From NCBI RefSeq assembly GCF_010731695.1, contig NZ_AP022586.1, positions 1,426,001 through 1,490,000 of the forward strand: a stretch of DNA of 64,000 nt. Reading direction: 5' to 3'. The first letter of the stretch is position 1, and each line of letters begins with the position of its first letter. Below are positions 11,484 through 20,373 of this stretch, piece after piece. The position numbers and the translations under genes were made by a program. This DNA is from Mycolicibacterium litorale (GTDB lineage Bacteria; Actinomycetota; Actinomycetes; Mycobacteriales; Mycobacteriaceae). Below the pieces are notes generated by a model, which did not search any database, had not been told where the DNA came from, and worked only from the letters and a program-made list of their open reading frames with translations.

Positions 11484-13223
11484 ATGGTTGGCAGTGAACT
11501 CGGCTCACGCGTCGTCGACCACATCGTCGACTACCTGGCCGCCGGTGGTGTCCGGCACCTGTTCGGCGTCGACGGAGCGAATATCGAAGACGTCTACGAC
11601 GCCGCCCACTTCCGCAGCGACATCACCGCGGTCCTGGCCAAGCACGAGTTCTCGGCCGCCGCCATGGCCGACGGCTACAGCCGCAGCGGCGCGGGATTGG
11701 GGGTCGTCATGGCGACCTCGGGCGGCGGGTCGCTCAACCTGGTCCCCGGGCTGGGGGAGTCCTTGGCGAGCCGCGTTCCGGTGCTGGCGCTGGTCGGGCA
11801 GCCACCGCTGGCGCTCGACGGGCGCGGGAGCTTCCAGGACACCAGCGGATGTAACGGTGCGCTGGACGCCGTCGCGCTGTTCTCCGCGGTCTCGGTGTTC
11901 TGCGAACGAATCACCGAACCTGCCGACATCCTCACCGCGCTGCCGCGCGCCGTGCTAGCGGCCGCATCGGGTGGACCGGCGGTCCTGTTGTTACCCAAAG
12001 ACATTCAGCAGTCGGTGCTCGACAGTGGCCGTTACCCGAGGAACGGGCGGAGGCCTGTTCCGGTAGCGCGGCAGATCGGCGATCCGCTCCCGATCGTGCG
12101 GGCACTCCGGAAGGTGAGCGGTCCGGTCACCATCGTCGTCGGCGACCAGGTGATCCGCGACGACGCCCGGGCGGAACTCGAACAACTCAGGGCCGTGCTG
12201 CGCGCCTGCGTGGCGGTGACGCCGGATGCCAAGGACGCCGCGGGCACACCCGGTATGGGGTCGTCCTCGTCGGTCGGTGTCACCGGCGTCATGGGTCATC
12301 CCGGCAGCGCCGACGCGATCGCCCACAGCGCGGTGTGCCTGGTGATCGGCGCGCGCCTTCCCGTCACCGCACGCGCCGGCCTGGACGAGGCGCTGTCGGG
12401 AACCCGCGTCCTGTCGATCGGGTCGGCCCCGCCCTATGTCCCGTGCACCCACATCCACAGCGACGACCTGAAGGCCGCCCTACCTCTGCTGACCCGAGGG
12501 CTGACCGGGCATGGTCGGCCGCACGGTCTGCGGGTTCCCGACTCGATCCCGCGCACGGAACTGACGCCACCGGCGTTCACCGGTACAGGCGTGCGGTACC
12601 GGGACGCGATGACAGCGCTCGACCGGCTGCTGCCCGCCGACGTCGACATCGTCGTGGATGCGGGTAACACCGGCGCGGCCGCCGTGCACCATCTCCCCGT
12701 GCGCCGGCGCGGCCGGTTCATCGTGGCGCTGGGTATGGGCGGGATGGGTTACAGCTTCGGCGCCGGGATCGGCGTGGCGTTCGGCCGGCGCAGGCGAACC
12801 GTGGTCATCGCCGGCGACGGCTCCTTCTTCATGCACGGTCTCGAACTGCACACCGCGGTGCAGCACCGGCTGCCGGTGACGTTCGTGCTGTTCAACAACA
12901 ACGCCCACGCCATGTGTGTGACGCGCGAACAGCTGTACTACGACGGCACTTACAGCTACAACAGGTTTCAGCCCAGCCACCTCGGTGCCGGCCTGTCCGC
13001 CATGTTCCCCGGCATGTCCTCGGTGGACGTCACCCACATCGACGACCTCCCCGCGGCGATGGAGTCCGCGTTGCACCGCCACGGGCCGTCAGTCGTCTCG
13101 ATCGACTGCTCGGCCGACGAGATCCCGCCGTTCGCACCGTTTTTGGTCGCCGGGAAGGCGACCGCCGCCAGCCTGCCCACCATTCACGAGGAGGAATCGA
13201 TCGATGTCCCTGCCAGCGCTTGA
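11484..13223 (+). CDS. Thiamine diphosphate-dependent enzyme (acetolactate synthase/2-oxoacid decarboxylase-like)
   Basis: 579 residues in the usual three domains: PYR (about 1-175), central (190-345) and PP (365-560). The cofactor-activating Glu is E55 in LAKHEFSAAAMADGYSR; the ThDP/Mg motif runs from GDGSFF (445) to NNN (471). The family decarboxylates 2-oxoacids and may join the resulting carbanion to an acceptor. With a HisC-like aminotransferase three genes downstream, a 2-oxoacid made from an amino acid is a plausible substrate (inference). ATG 11484 is preferred to GTG 11475. The last 20 bp overlap the SRPBCC gene. Confidence 0.85.
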   Translation: MVGSELGSRVVDHIVDYLAAGGVRHLFGVDGANIEDVYDAAHFRSDITAVLAKHEFSAAAMADGYSRSGAGLGVVMATSGGGSLNLVPGLGESLASRVPVLALVGQPPLALDGRGSFQDTSGCNGALDAVALFSAVSVFCERITEPADILTALPRAVLAAASGGPAVLLLPKDIQQSVLDSGRYPRNGRRPVPVARQIGDPLPIVRALRKVSGPVTIVVGDQVIRDDARAELEQLRAVLRACVAVTPDAKDAAGTPGMGSSSSVGVTGVMGHPGSADAIAHSAVCLVIGARLPVTARAGLDEALSGTRVLSIGSAPPYVPCTHIHSDDLKAALPLLTRGLTGHGRPHGLRVPDSIPRTELTPPAFTGTGVRYRDAMTALDRLLPADVDIVVDAGNTGAAAVHHLPVRRRGRFIVALGMGGMGYSFGAGIGVAFGRRRRTVVIAGDGSFFMHGLELHTAVQHRLPVTFVLFNNNAHAMCVTREQLYYDGTYSYNRFQPSHLGAGLSAMFPGMSSVDVTHIDDLPAAMESALHRHGPSVVSIDCSADEIPPFAPFLVAGKATAASLPTIHEEESIDVPASA

Positions 13224-13869
13224 CGATATCGTCACCCACACCGGGAACCCCGGGCCGATCGACGGAGTCATCCGGATCGAGACCTCGCCACGGGAGAAGG
13301 CGACCCCGATCATCATGGACATGATGCGGTCGGTCTACCCGCACGACGAGGTGTTCGGCGACTTCTGCACGGTCAACAGCTACATCGACTGCCCGCCGGA
13401 CGCGCTGTTCGACTATCTCTCCGACACCCGCAGCCTCGAGGAATGGACCTACAGTCTGCGCGGTTTCGAGCCGACCGCCGAGGAGGGGTTGTGGCTGGCA
13501 TGGGACCGCCTCGGCTCCGAGACCGAGATCTACACCAGGACCGTCTTCAACGAAGCGGCCGGGACGGTCGACTACCACTGCGCCTGGGACCAGGGCAGGC
13601 ATCTGTGGATGATCTACCTGATGCGCGTCGTCGACGCCCGGGTGGTGCTCGACAAGCCGGGATCGGTGGTGCTCTGGACGAACTGTCACCACCCCTTCTA
13701 CGACCACAACCCCTATCCGGAGACCGCGCCGCCCGAGCGGCCGGTGTGGGTCGGTGACTTCTGGGACATGTTCGGCGCCGGACACCTGCTGGAACTGAAG
13801 AACCTCAAGGCGATCGCCGAATACCGCCACCACAACGGCCTGCCGATCAAACCGGCCTGGATGGACTGA
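13204..13869 (+). CDS. SRPBCC-fold protein (polyketide cyclase/START-like)
   Basis: 221 residues. ATG at 13204 follows GAGGAGGA and lies inside the end of the TPP-enzyme gene, implying translational coupling. The stretch NSYIDCPPDALFDYLSDTRS (about 59-78) is the usual entry to the SRPBCC fold, followed by a long hydrophobic-cavity strand series (VDYHCAWDQGRHLWMIYLMR). Family members bind hydrophobic ligands or catalyse cyclisation or dehydration. Given its place between a TPP enzyme and a KAS III-like protein, a role on the pathway intermediate is likely, but the reaction cannot be read from sequence. Confidence 0.7.
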   Translation: MSLPALDDIVTHTGNPGPIDGVIRIETSPREKATPIIMDMMRSVYPHDEVFGDFCTVNSYIDCPPDALFDYLSDTRSLEEWTYSLRGFEPTAEEGLWLAWDRLGSETEIYTRTVFNEAAGTVDYHCAWDQGRHLWMIYLMRVVDARVVLDKPGSVVLWTNCHHPFYDHNPYPETAPPERPVWVGDFWDMFGAGHLLELKNLKAIAEYRHHNGLPIKPAWMD

Positions 13870-13879
13870 GGCACGAAAG

Positions 13880-14893
13880 ATGACTGTCAGCCTCGTCGAT
13901 GTCTCGACCTATCTGCCCGGCGAACCCATCGGCGCCGAGTATTACGCGAACTTCGCCGGCGCGGACGAACTCCGCGAGCATCTGATGTTCCGGGCGCCGA
14001 GATTCCGCCACCACGTGGCCGAGGACGAAACGGCCGTGGACATGGTCGAACGGGCGGCGGCGGGAATCGTGGAGCGGCACGGCCACGACACGATCGCCGA
14101 CGTCGACATCCTCATCACCCACACGCAGATGCCCGACATGCCGTTCTACGGCGGTGGCGGCGGGATGGCGCACCGCCTCGGGATGAAACCCCGCACGGTG
14201 ATCGACCTGCACAACGGTGGGTGTGCGGCGTTCATCCTGGGCCTGCAGCTGGCCCGCACCCTCATCCTCGCCGGCGAGGGGCGCACAGCGCTGATCGCGT
14301 TGGCGCAGAACGCCGCCGGCCAGATCTTCGACCAGCCCCTCACCCGGCAGAAGGCGCAGTCGTGCGTCCCCGGTGACGGGGCCGCCGTCGGGCTGGTCGC
14401 CCTGTCCGACGAGTCACCCGTACTCGACGTGGAGTGCCGGACCTACGGCGAATACGCCGGCGATATGACGATCGCCGTCGAACCGTTCCGGAAGTGGTGG
14501 CAGCCCGGCCCGGGGGAGGGCTGCATCGGTTTCACCGAAGCCAAGATCACCAAGGTCCTCGCCCGCGGCAACCGGCAGGTGCCCGAGGTGGCGTTCGCGG
14601 TGTGTGACCGATTGGGCATCAAGTCCACCGAGCTCGACCTGCTGGTGACCAATCAGCCCAACCGGGTGTTCCTGCGCAACTGGCGCGATGCGCTGGAACT
14701 CCCGAAGGAACGTCACCGCGACACCTTCGACGAGTGCGGCAACCTGTTCGCCGTCGGGATCCCGATGAACCTCGACCGCGCGATCAGCGACGGCCAGCTC
14801 GGACACGGCGACACCGTGCTGATGGCCGCCTTCGCGCACGCCGGCGACTTCGCCGCGGCGGCGGCCGTGCGCTGGGGTGGGCGGACAGCATGA
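13880..14893 (+). CDS. KAS III-like (FabH-type) thiolase-fold enzyme with altered catalytic triad
   Basis: 337 residues with the FabH/thiolase fold. The nucleophile is C115 in DLHNGGCAAFILGLQLA. In FabH the next catalytic residue is the His of HQAN; here the same position reads LLVTNQPN, so His is replaced by N258. The final Asn is kept (N288 in ECGNLFAVG). Loss of the His suggests it does not do a standard decarboxylative condensation and may instead act as an acyltransferase or condense a different nucleophile (inference). Located 10 bp after the SRPBCC gene; its stop overlaps the aminotransferase ATG. Confidence 0.82.
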   Translation: MTVSLVDVSTYLPGEPIGAEYYANFAGADELREHLMFRAPRFRHHVAEDETAVDMVERAAAGIVERHGHDTIADVDILITHTQMPDMPFYGGGGGMAHRLGMKPRTVIDLHNGGCAAFILGLQLARTLILAGEGRTALIALAQNAAGQIFDQPLTRQKAQSCVPGDGAAVGLVALSDESPVLDVECRTYGEYAGDMTIAVEPFRKWWQPGPGEGCIGFTEAKITKVLARGNRQVPEVAFAVCDRLGIKSTELDLLVTNQPNRVFLRNWRDALELPKERHRDTFDECGNLFAVGIPMNLDRAISDGQLGHGDTVLMAAFAHAGDFAAAAAVRWGGRTA

Positions 14894-15954
14894 CCATCGT
14901 CGCCGAATCCGGGCCCGTGTCGGCGCCGCCCAGACCCGCGGCGCGCGCACTGTGCCCACTGCCGACCGCGGTGGATCCGATGGCGTTGGCGCTCAACGAG
15001 AATCCGTTCCCGCCGCTACCGGCCGTGCGGACCGCGATGATCGAGTCGGTGCAGGCCGCCAACCGGTATCCGGAATTCCTGCCGGAGACGCTGCGCCACC
15101 TGATCGCCGATCACCTCGGCGTGCCCGACGAACAGATCGTGGTGGGGGCCGGCGCCACCGGGGTGCTGGTCCAGGTGATGCACGCCTTCACCTCGCCGGG
15201 GGACCGGGTCGTCCTGCCGGTTCCGACGTTCGAGGGCTACCCCATCGCGTCGGCGATGACGCGACTCGACGTCGTGAAGGTGCCACTGCTCGCCGACGGG
15301 CACCACGACCTGGATGCGATGGCGGAGGCGGCATCCGGTGCCCGGCTCGTCGTGGTCTGCCGGCCGCACAACCCGACCGGCACCGTGGAGAGCCTCGGGG
15401 CACTCGAGGGCTTCCTGTCCCGCCTGCCGTCGGACACCATCGTCATCCTCGACGAGGCGTACGTCGAGTTCGTCGCGCCGCAATGGCGGATCGACGCGCT
15501 CGCGCTCCTCGAGCGGTTCCCCAATGTGCTGGTCCTGCGCACCTTCTCGAAGGCCTACGGCCTCGCCGGGTTGCGGATCGGGTACGCGATCGGCTCGTGG
15601 CCGCTGACCGCCGAACTGTGGTCGATGCAGCTGCCGTTCGGGATCGCCAACATCGGGCTGGTGGCGGTCGACGCCTCGTACCGGGCGGAAAACCAGCTCC
15701 GGCAGCGCATCCGGATGATCACCGCGGAGCGGCGCAACCTGCGCACGCGGTTGCGGGCGATGGGCGTGGCGAGCATCGACGGGCACGCCAACTTCGTGTA
15801 CCTACCGGGCGGGGACCGGCCGTGGCATGAGGTCTTCGACGGCGCCGACGGCGTGCGGGTGAAGCACTGCGCCGATGGCGGTGTGCGCATCACCGTGGGC
15901 GGCAGGTCATCCACCGGCGCCGTGCTGGCCGCGCTGCGCCGGGCGGAGCGGTGA
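14890..15954 (+). CDS. PLP-dependent aminotransferase (HisC-like, class I/II)
   Basis: 354 residues. The PLP Lys is in RTFSKAYGLAGLRIGY, with the upstream CRPHNPTGTVE and DEAYVEF motifs of fold-type I enzymes. Closest in style to histidinol-phosphate/aromatic aminotransferases, so the likely reaction is amino acid to 2-oxoacid or the reverse. It overlaps the genes on both sides by 4 bp or less. A second hisC-like gene inside a non-histidine operon points to a dedicated pathway role rather than histidine synthesis. Confidence 0.88.
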   Translation: MTIVAESGPVSAPPRPAARALCPLPTAVDPMALALNENPFPPLPAVRTAMIESVQAANRYPEFLPETLRHLIADHLGVPDEQIVVGAGATGVLVQVMHAFTSPGDRVVLPVPTFEGYPIASAMTRLDVVKVPLLADGHHDLDAMAEAASGARLVVVCRPHNPTGTVESLGALEGFLSRLPSDTIVILDEAYVEFVAPQWRIDALALLERFPNVLVLRTFSKAYGLAGLRIGYAIGSWPLTAELWSMQLPFGIANIGLVAVDASYRAENQLRQRIRMITAERRNLRTRLRAMGVASIDGHANFVYLPGGDRPWHEVFDGADGVRVKHCADGGVRITVGGRSSTGAVLAALRRAER

Positions 15955-17102
15955 TGGAGGAACATCGGGTCGTCGTGATCGGGGCGGGGCCGTCCGGAGT
16001 GGCGGCCGCGCTGAGCCTGCGCGACCGGCGTCTGCGGCCGGTGCTGCTCGACCGGGCCGACCACGTCGGGTCGTCGTGGAAGGCGCGATACGACCGGCTC
16101 AAGCTCAACACCGGCCGCCGCACCTCCCACATGCCGGACCGCCCCTATCCGAAGGGAACGGGGGTGTTCCCCACCCGCGACCAAGTGGTCGAGCACCTCG
16201 ACCGGCATGCCCACGAGGACGGTATCGACCTGCGGTTGAACACCACCGTCAACCGCATCGACACCCATCCTGACGGCTGGCTCCTCGACACGTCGTCGGG
16301 GGACCTGGTCGCCCGGCAGGTGGTGGTGGCGACCGGGTACGAGCACACCCCGCGGATGCCCGAATGGCCGGGCATGCACGACTTCTCCGGTGAGATCGGC
16401 CATTCCTCGCGGTACCGCAACCCTCGGCCGTACACCGGGAAGCGGGTCCTGGTCGTGGGTGCCGGATCCTCGGCGATGGAGATCGTGCACGACGTGGCCA
16501 CCGGCGGCGCCGCGAGCGCCTGGCTCGCCGTGCGCACCGCACCGCACATCATGATCCGCGCACTACCCGGCGGCTTCCCGTCGGACTATCTCGCCTCGCC
16601 GCTGTACGACGCACCGACCTGGCTGGCCGACTCCGTGTCCCGCGTGGGGCAACGCTTCGACGTCGGCGACCTCACCGAATACGGCCTGCCCACACCGTCG
16701 GAAGGGGTGTTCGCCCGGGGTAAACGGCTCGGCCGCGCGCCCGTCATCGTCGACCGGGAGGTGGTGCATGCCATCAGGGCAAGGGTTTTCGAGGTGGTTC
16801 CGACCATCGACCGGTTCGACGGCGACACCGTGGTGCTGGTCGACGGCAGGCGGCTGCAACCGGACGCCGTGATCTGCGCGACCGGGTACACCCGCGGGCT
16901 CGATGCGATGGTCGGCCATCTCGGCGTCCTCGACGGGCGCGGTCTGCCCCGCGCGGGTGGCGTCACACCGGCCGCCCCGGGCCTGCGGTTCGTGGGGTTC
17001 CTGTCGCGGCCCGGCCTCATCTCCTACGTGGCCAAGCAGTCTCAGCACGTCGCCGGTCGCATCGCCGACGAGCTGGACCACGCGCGCACGCTGACTCCCT
17101 GA
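15954..17102 (+). CDS. Flavin-dependent monooxygenase (FMO/YUCCA-like)
   Basis: 382 residues. FAD-binding VVVIGAGPSGVAAAL at the N-terminus, NADPH-binding RVLVVGAGSSAMEI around 165, and between them the FMO fingerprint FSGEIGHSSRY (FxGxxxHxxxY) and ATGYEHTPRMPEWPG. The segment RYDRLKLNTGRRTSHMP resembles plant YUCCA and bacterial indole-3-pyruvate monooxygenase-like proteins. ATG 15954 has GGAG 5 bp upstream; GTG 15951 is closer to it and less likely. Candidate reactions are oxidation of a 2-oxoacid or of N/S in the intermediate; the substrate is unknown. Confidence 0.87.
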   Translation: MEEHRVVVIGAGPSGVAAALSLRDRRLRPVLLDRADHVGSSWKARYDRLKLNTGRRTSHMPDRPYPKGTGVFPTRDQVVEHLDRHAHEDGIDLRLNTTVNRIDTHPDGWLLDTSSGDLVARQVVVATGYEHTPRMPEWPGMHDFSGEIGHSSRYRNPRPYTGKRVLVVGAGSSAMEIVHDVATGGAASAWLAVRTAPHIMIRALPGGFPSDYLASPLYDAPTWLADSVSRVGQRFDVGDLTEYGLPTPSEGVFARGKRLGRAPVIVDREVVHAIRARVFEVVPTIDRFDGDTVVLVDGRRLQPDAVICATGYTRGLDAMVGHLGVLDGRGLPRAGGVTPAAPGLRFVGFLSRPGLISYVAKQSQHVAGRIADELDHARTLTP

Positions 17103-17105
17103 CCC

Positions 17106-19400
17106 GTGTTACACACCGTCACCCGCCTGGCGATCGCCGCACCGCGGCGCGTGATCGCCGCCGCCTTCGTGGTCCTGGCGGCCTGCGCGGTGTTCGGGGT
17201 GCCGGTCACCGACAGCCTCTCCGGTGGCGGGTTCCGCGACCCGCAGTCCGATTCGGCGCGCGCGTCGGCGATCCTCGCGGACACGTTCGACCGCCCGGAG
17301 ATGCAACTGCTGCTGACCGTCTCCGCGCCGGACGGGGCGATGTCCGGAGCGGGAGCCGCGGCCGGCGCCGCAATCGTCGCCGCGCTCGAGCGCTCACCGC
17401 ACGTGGGGTACGTCCAGTCGCCATGGGGTGCGCCGGCGGGGGCGACCGACCTCGTCAGCACCGACGGCACCACCGCGCTCGTTGTCGCCGGTCTGGTCGG
17501 CGACGAGAGTGACGCGGCCACCCATGCGCAGGAATTGTCGGGCGCACTCACCCGCGACACCGGCGGCGTGATCGTCCGCGCCGGCGGCAGCGCCGCGGTG
17601 AACGCGCAGATCAACGAGCAGACCGAGAAGGATCTGCTGGCGATGGAGTCGCTCGCCGTCCCGTTGAGTTTCCTGGTCCTGGTCTGGGTGTTCGGCGGAC
17701 TGTTCGCCGCGGTGCTCCCGATGGTGGTCGGCGCACTGGCCATCACCGGGTCGATGGCGGTGCTGCGCGGTGTCGCGATGGTGACCGACGTCTCGGTGTT
17801 CGCGCTCAACCTCGCCGTCGCGATGGGACTGGCCCTGGCGATCGACTACACCCTGCTGATCCTCAGCCGGTACCGCGACGAGGTCACCGAGAGCGGCCCG
17901 GGGGCCGACGCACTGCTGCGCACCATGGCCGCCGCGGGCCGGACGGTGGTGTTCTCCGCGGTGATCGTCGGGCTCTCGATGCTGCCGATGGCGCTGTTCC
18001 CGATGTACTTCCTGAAGTCGTTCGCGTACGCCGGGGTGGCCGTCGTCGCGTTCGCGTCGTGCGCGGCGCTGGTCGTCACTCCCGCGGTCATCACGCTGGC
18101 CGGCTCTCGCCTCGACGCACTCGACGTCCGGCGGTCGCTGCGACGGCTGCTGGGCAGACCCGAGCCGGAGCCCCGGCCCGTGGCAGCGTCGTTCTGGTAC
18201 CGCAGCACCCGGGCGGTGACCCGTCGCGGTGCCGCGCTCAGCGTCGGCGTGGTGGCGGTCATGCTGCTGCTGGGCGCGCCGTTCGTCGACGCGCGGTGGG
18301 GCTTCCCCGACGACCGGGTGCTGCCCGCGGCGGCCGACGCTCACCAGGTCGGGGATCTGCTGCGGACCCGGTTCGCCGCCGATTCGGCGACGACGGTGAC
18401 CGTGGTCCTCCCCGACATCTCCGGTCTGCCACCTACGGCACTGGGCGACTACGCCGCCGTGCTCTCGGAGGTACCCGCCGTGCCGTGGGTGTCGTCGCCC
18501 GTGGGCACCTACACCGCGGGTCGGCAGACGGGACCGCCCGTGGGGCCGACCGGCATCGCGCAGGGCAGCGCCTATCTCACCGTCGCCAGCACCGCCGCGT
18601 TGGATTCGGCGGCCTCCGAGGCTCAGCTCGACGCACTGCACGACGTGCCCGGGCCGGACGGACGCGACGTGCTGCTGACCGGAACCGCGCCGAGCAACCG
18701 CGACATCGTCACCGCGGTGGTGTCCCGAACGCCGTTGGTGCTCAGCATCATCGGGCTGACATCCCTCGTCCTGCTGTTCATGCTCACCGGAAGTGTGGTG
18801 CTGCCGGTCAAAGCGGTGGCGCTCAACGTGCTGTCGCTCACCGCGGCGTTCGGGGCGCTGGTGTGGATCTTCCAGCAGGGCCACCTCGGCGCTCTGGGGA
18901 CGACCAGCACCGGCACCATCGGCGTCACCATGCCGGTGCTGCTGTTCTGCATCGCGTTCGGGCTGTCGATGGACTACGAGGTCTTCCTCATGGCGCGTAT
19001 CCGGGAGTACTGGGTGGCCCCACCCGCTGCCCCGGCGGGAACCCGCGCGGCCAACGACGACGCCGTGGCCCTGGGCCTGGCCCACACCGGCAGGGTGATC
19101 ACCGCCGCCGCGGTGATCATGTCGATCTCTTTCGCGGCGCTCATCGCGGCGGAGGTGTCGTTCATGAGGATGCTCGGGGTGGGCCTCACGGTAGCGGTGC
19201 TGATGGACGCGACGCTGGTCCGCCTCGTCCTGGTGCCGGCGTTCATGCACGTCATGGGACCGGCGAACTGGTGGGCGCCCGCGCCGCTGCGGCGGCTGCA
19301 CGCCCGCTTCGGCGTCACCGAGGCGCCCTCGCCGGGACGGCACGCCCCCTGCGCGGTCCCCGATCAGGCGTCCGGCGTCGAGACCGCGCAACCCGGGTGA
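17106..19400 (+). CDS. MMPL/RND-family transporter
   Basis: 764 residues, GTG start 3 bp after the monooxygenase stop. Two repeats of the MMPL plan: an N-terminal TM, a periplasmic domain, then blocks of five to six TM helices. The conserved proton-relay-type motifs are DYTLLILSRYRDEV (around 248) and DYEVFLMARIREYW (around 622). MMPL proteins export lipids, lipopeptides or siderophores in mycobacteria, so this is the likely exporter of the compound made by the five upstream enzymes (inference from operon position). Confidence 0.92.
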   Translation: MLHTVTRLAIAAPRRVIAAAFVVLAACAVFGVPVTDSLSGGGFRDPQSDSARASAILADTFDRPEMQLLLTVSAPDGAMSGAGAAAGAAIVAALERSPHVGYVQSPWGAPAGATDLVSTDGTTALVVAGLVGDESDAATHAQELSGALTRDTGGVIVRAGGSAAVNAQINEQTEKDLLAMESLAVPLSFLVLVWVFGGLFAAVLPMVVGALAITGSMAVLRGVAMVTDVSVFALNLAVAMGLALAIDYTLLILSRYRDEVTESGPGADALLRTMAAAGRTVVFSAVIVGLSMLPMALFPMYFLKSFAYAGVAVVAFASCAALVVTPAVITLAGSRLDALDVRRSLRRLLGRPEPEPRPVAASFWYRSTRAVTRRGAALSVGVVAVMLLLGAPFVDARWGFPDDRVLPAAADAHQVGDLLRTRFAADSATTVTVVLPDISGLPPTALGDYAAVLSEVPAVPWVSSPVGTYTAGRQTGPPVGPTGIAQGSAYLTVASTAALDSAASEAQLDALHDVPGPDGRDVLLTGTAPSNRDIVTAVVSRTPLVLSIIGLTSLVLLFMLTGSVVLPVKAVALNVLSLTAAFGALVWIFQQGHLGALGTTSTGTIGVTMPVLLFCIAFGLSMDYEVFLMARIREYWVAPPAAPAGTRAANDDAVALGLAHTGRVITAAAVIMSISFAALIAAEVSFMRMLGVGLTVAVLMDATLVRLVLVPAFMHVMGPANWWAPAPLRRLHARFGVTEAPSPGRHAPCAVPDQASGVETAQPG

Positions 19401-19500
19401 CGAGTCCTGCGCGGGTCTGCCCATGGCGACACCCCCGCGACGTTAAACTCAACCGGATGTTCGCCCTGCGTATGGAGTGCCCGGCCCGCGGCGGTCCGGC

Positions 19501-20373
19501 ATGACCACTGAGCCCGCAGGAGCCGACGCGCCGGTGGCGACGGGCCTGACCGGACGGCCGCACCGCTCGATCCCCGAACCCGCACCCCGCAGCACGCACG
19601 GACCGGCCAAGGTCATCGCGATGTGCAACCAGAAGGGTGGCGTCGGCAAGACCACCTCGACGATCAACCTGGGCGCCAGCCTGGCCGAATACGGACGCCG
19701 GGTGCTGCTGGTCGACCTGGACCCGCAGGGCGCGCTGTCGGCGGGGCTGGGCGTACCGCACTACGAACTCGACCACACCGTGCACAACCTGCTGGTCGAA
19801 CCGAGGGTGTCCATCGACGAGGTGCTGATCAAGACCCGCGTCAACGGCCTCGACCTGGTGCCCAGCAACATCGACCTGTCGGCCGCAGAGATCCAGCTGG
19901 TCAACGAGGTCGGCCGCGAGCAGACGCTGGGCCGGGCGCTGTACCCGGTGCTCGACCGCTACGACTACGTGCTCATCGACTGTCAGCCCTCGCTCGGGCT
20001 GCTCACCGTCAACGGCCTGGCCTGCAGCGACGGGGTGATCATCCCGACCGAATGCGAGTACTTCTCGCTGCGCGGACTAGCGCTGCTCACCGACACCGTC
20101 GACAAGGTCCGCGACCGGCTCAACCCGAAACTCGACATCAGCGGCATCCTGGTCACCCGCTACGACCCGCGCACCGTGAACGCGCGCGAGGTCATGGCCC
20201 GGGTGGTCGAGCGGTTCGGCGACCTGGTGTTCGACACCGTCATCACCCGCACGGTGCGCTTCCCGGAGACCAGCGTCGCCGGCGAGCCGATCACCTCGTG
20301 GGCGCCGAAGTCGGCCGGCGCGGAGGCTTACCGGGCGTTGGCACGGGAAGTCATCGACCGGTTCGGCGCGTGA
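19501..20373 (+). CDS. ParA-like ATPase (Rv1708 family)
   Basis: 290 residues. Deviant Walker A (CNQKGGVGKTTSTINLGASL) and LVDLDPQGALSAGLG identify the ParA/Soj/MinD group. No parB follows; instead scpA and scpB overlap it, the usual arrangement in mycobacteria (Rv1708-scpA-scpB). A role in chromosome organisation or segregation with condensin is probable. ATG 19501 is preferred over an in-frame GTG at 19477. Confidence 0.88.
   Translation: MTTEPAGADAPVATGLTGRPHRSIPEPAPRSTHGPAKVIAMCNQKGGVGKTTSTINLGASLAEYGRRVLLVDLDPQGALSAGLGVPHYELDHTVHNLLVEPRVSIDEVLIKTRVNGLDLVPSNIDLSAAEIQLVNEVGREQTLGRALYPVLDRYDYVLIDCQPSLGLLTVNGLACSDGVIIPTECEYFSLRGLALLTDTVDKVRDRLNPKLDISGILVTRYDPRTVNAREVMARVVERFGDLVFDTVITRTVRFPETSVAGEPITSWAPKSAGAEAYRALAREVIDRFGA

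Noticed and set aside
19623..20369. Upstream extension of scpA fusing it to another domain
   Set aside because: The extension is the parA-like gene read in another frame; scpA has its own GTG at the parA stop.
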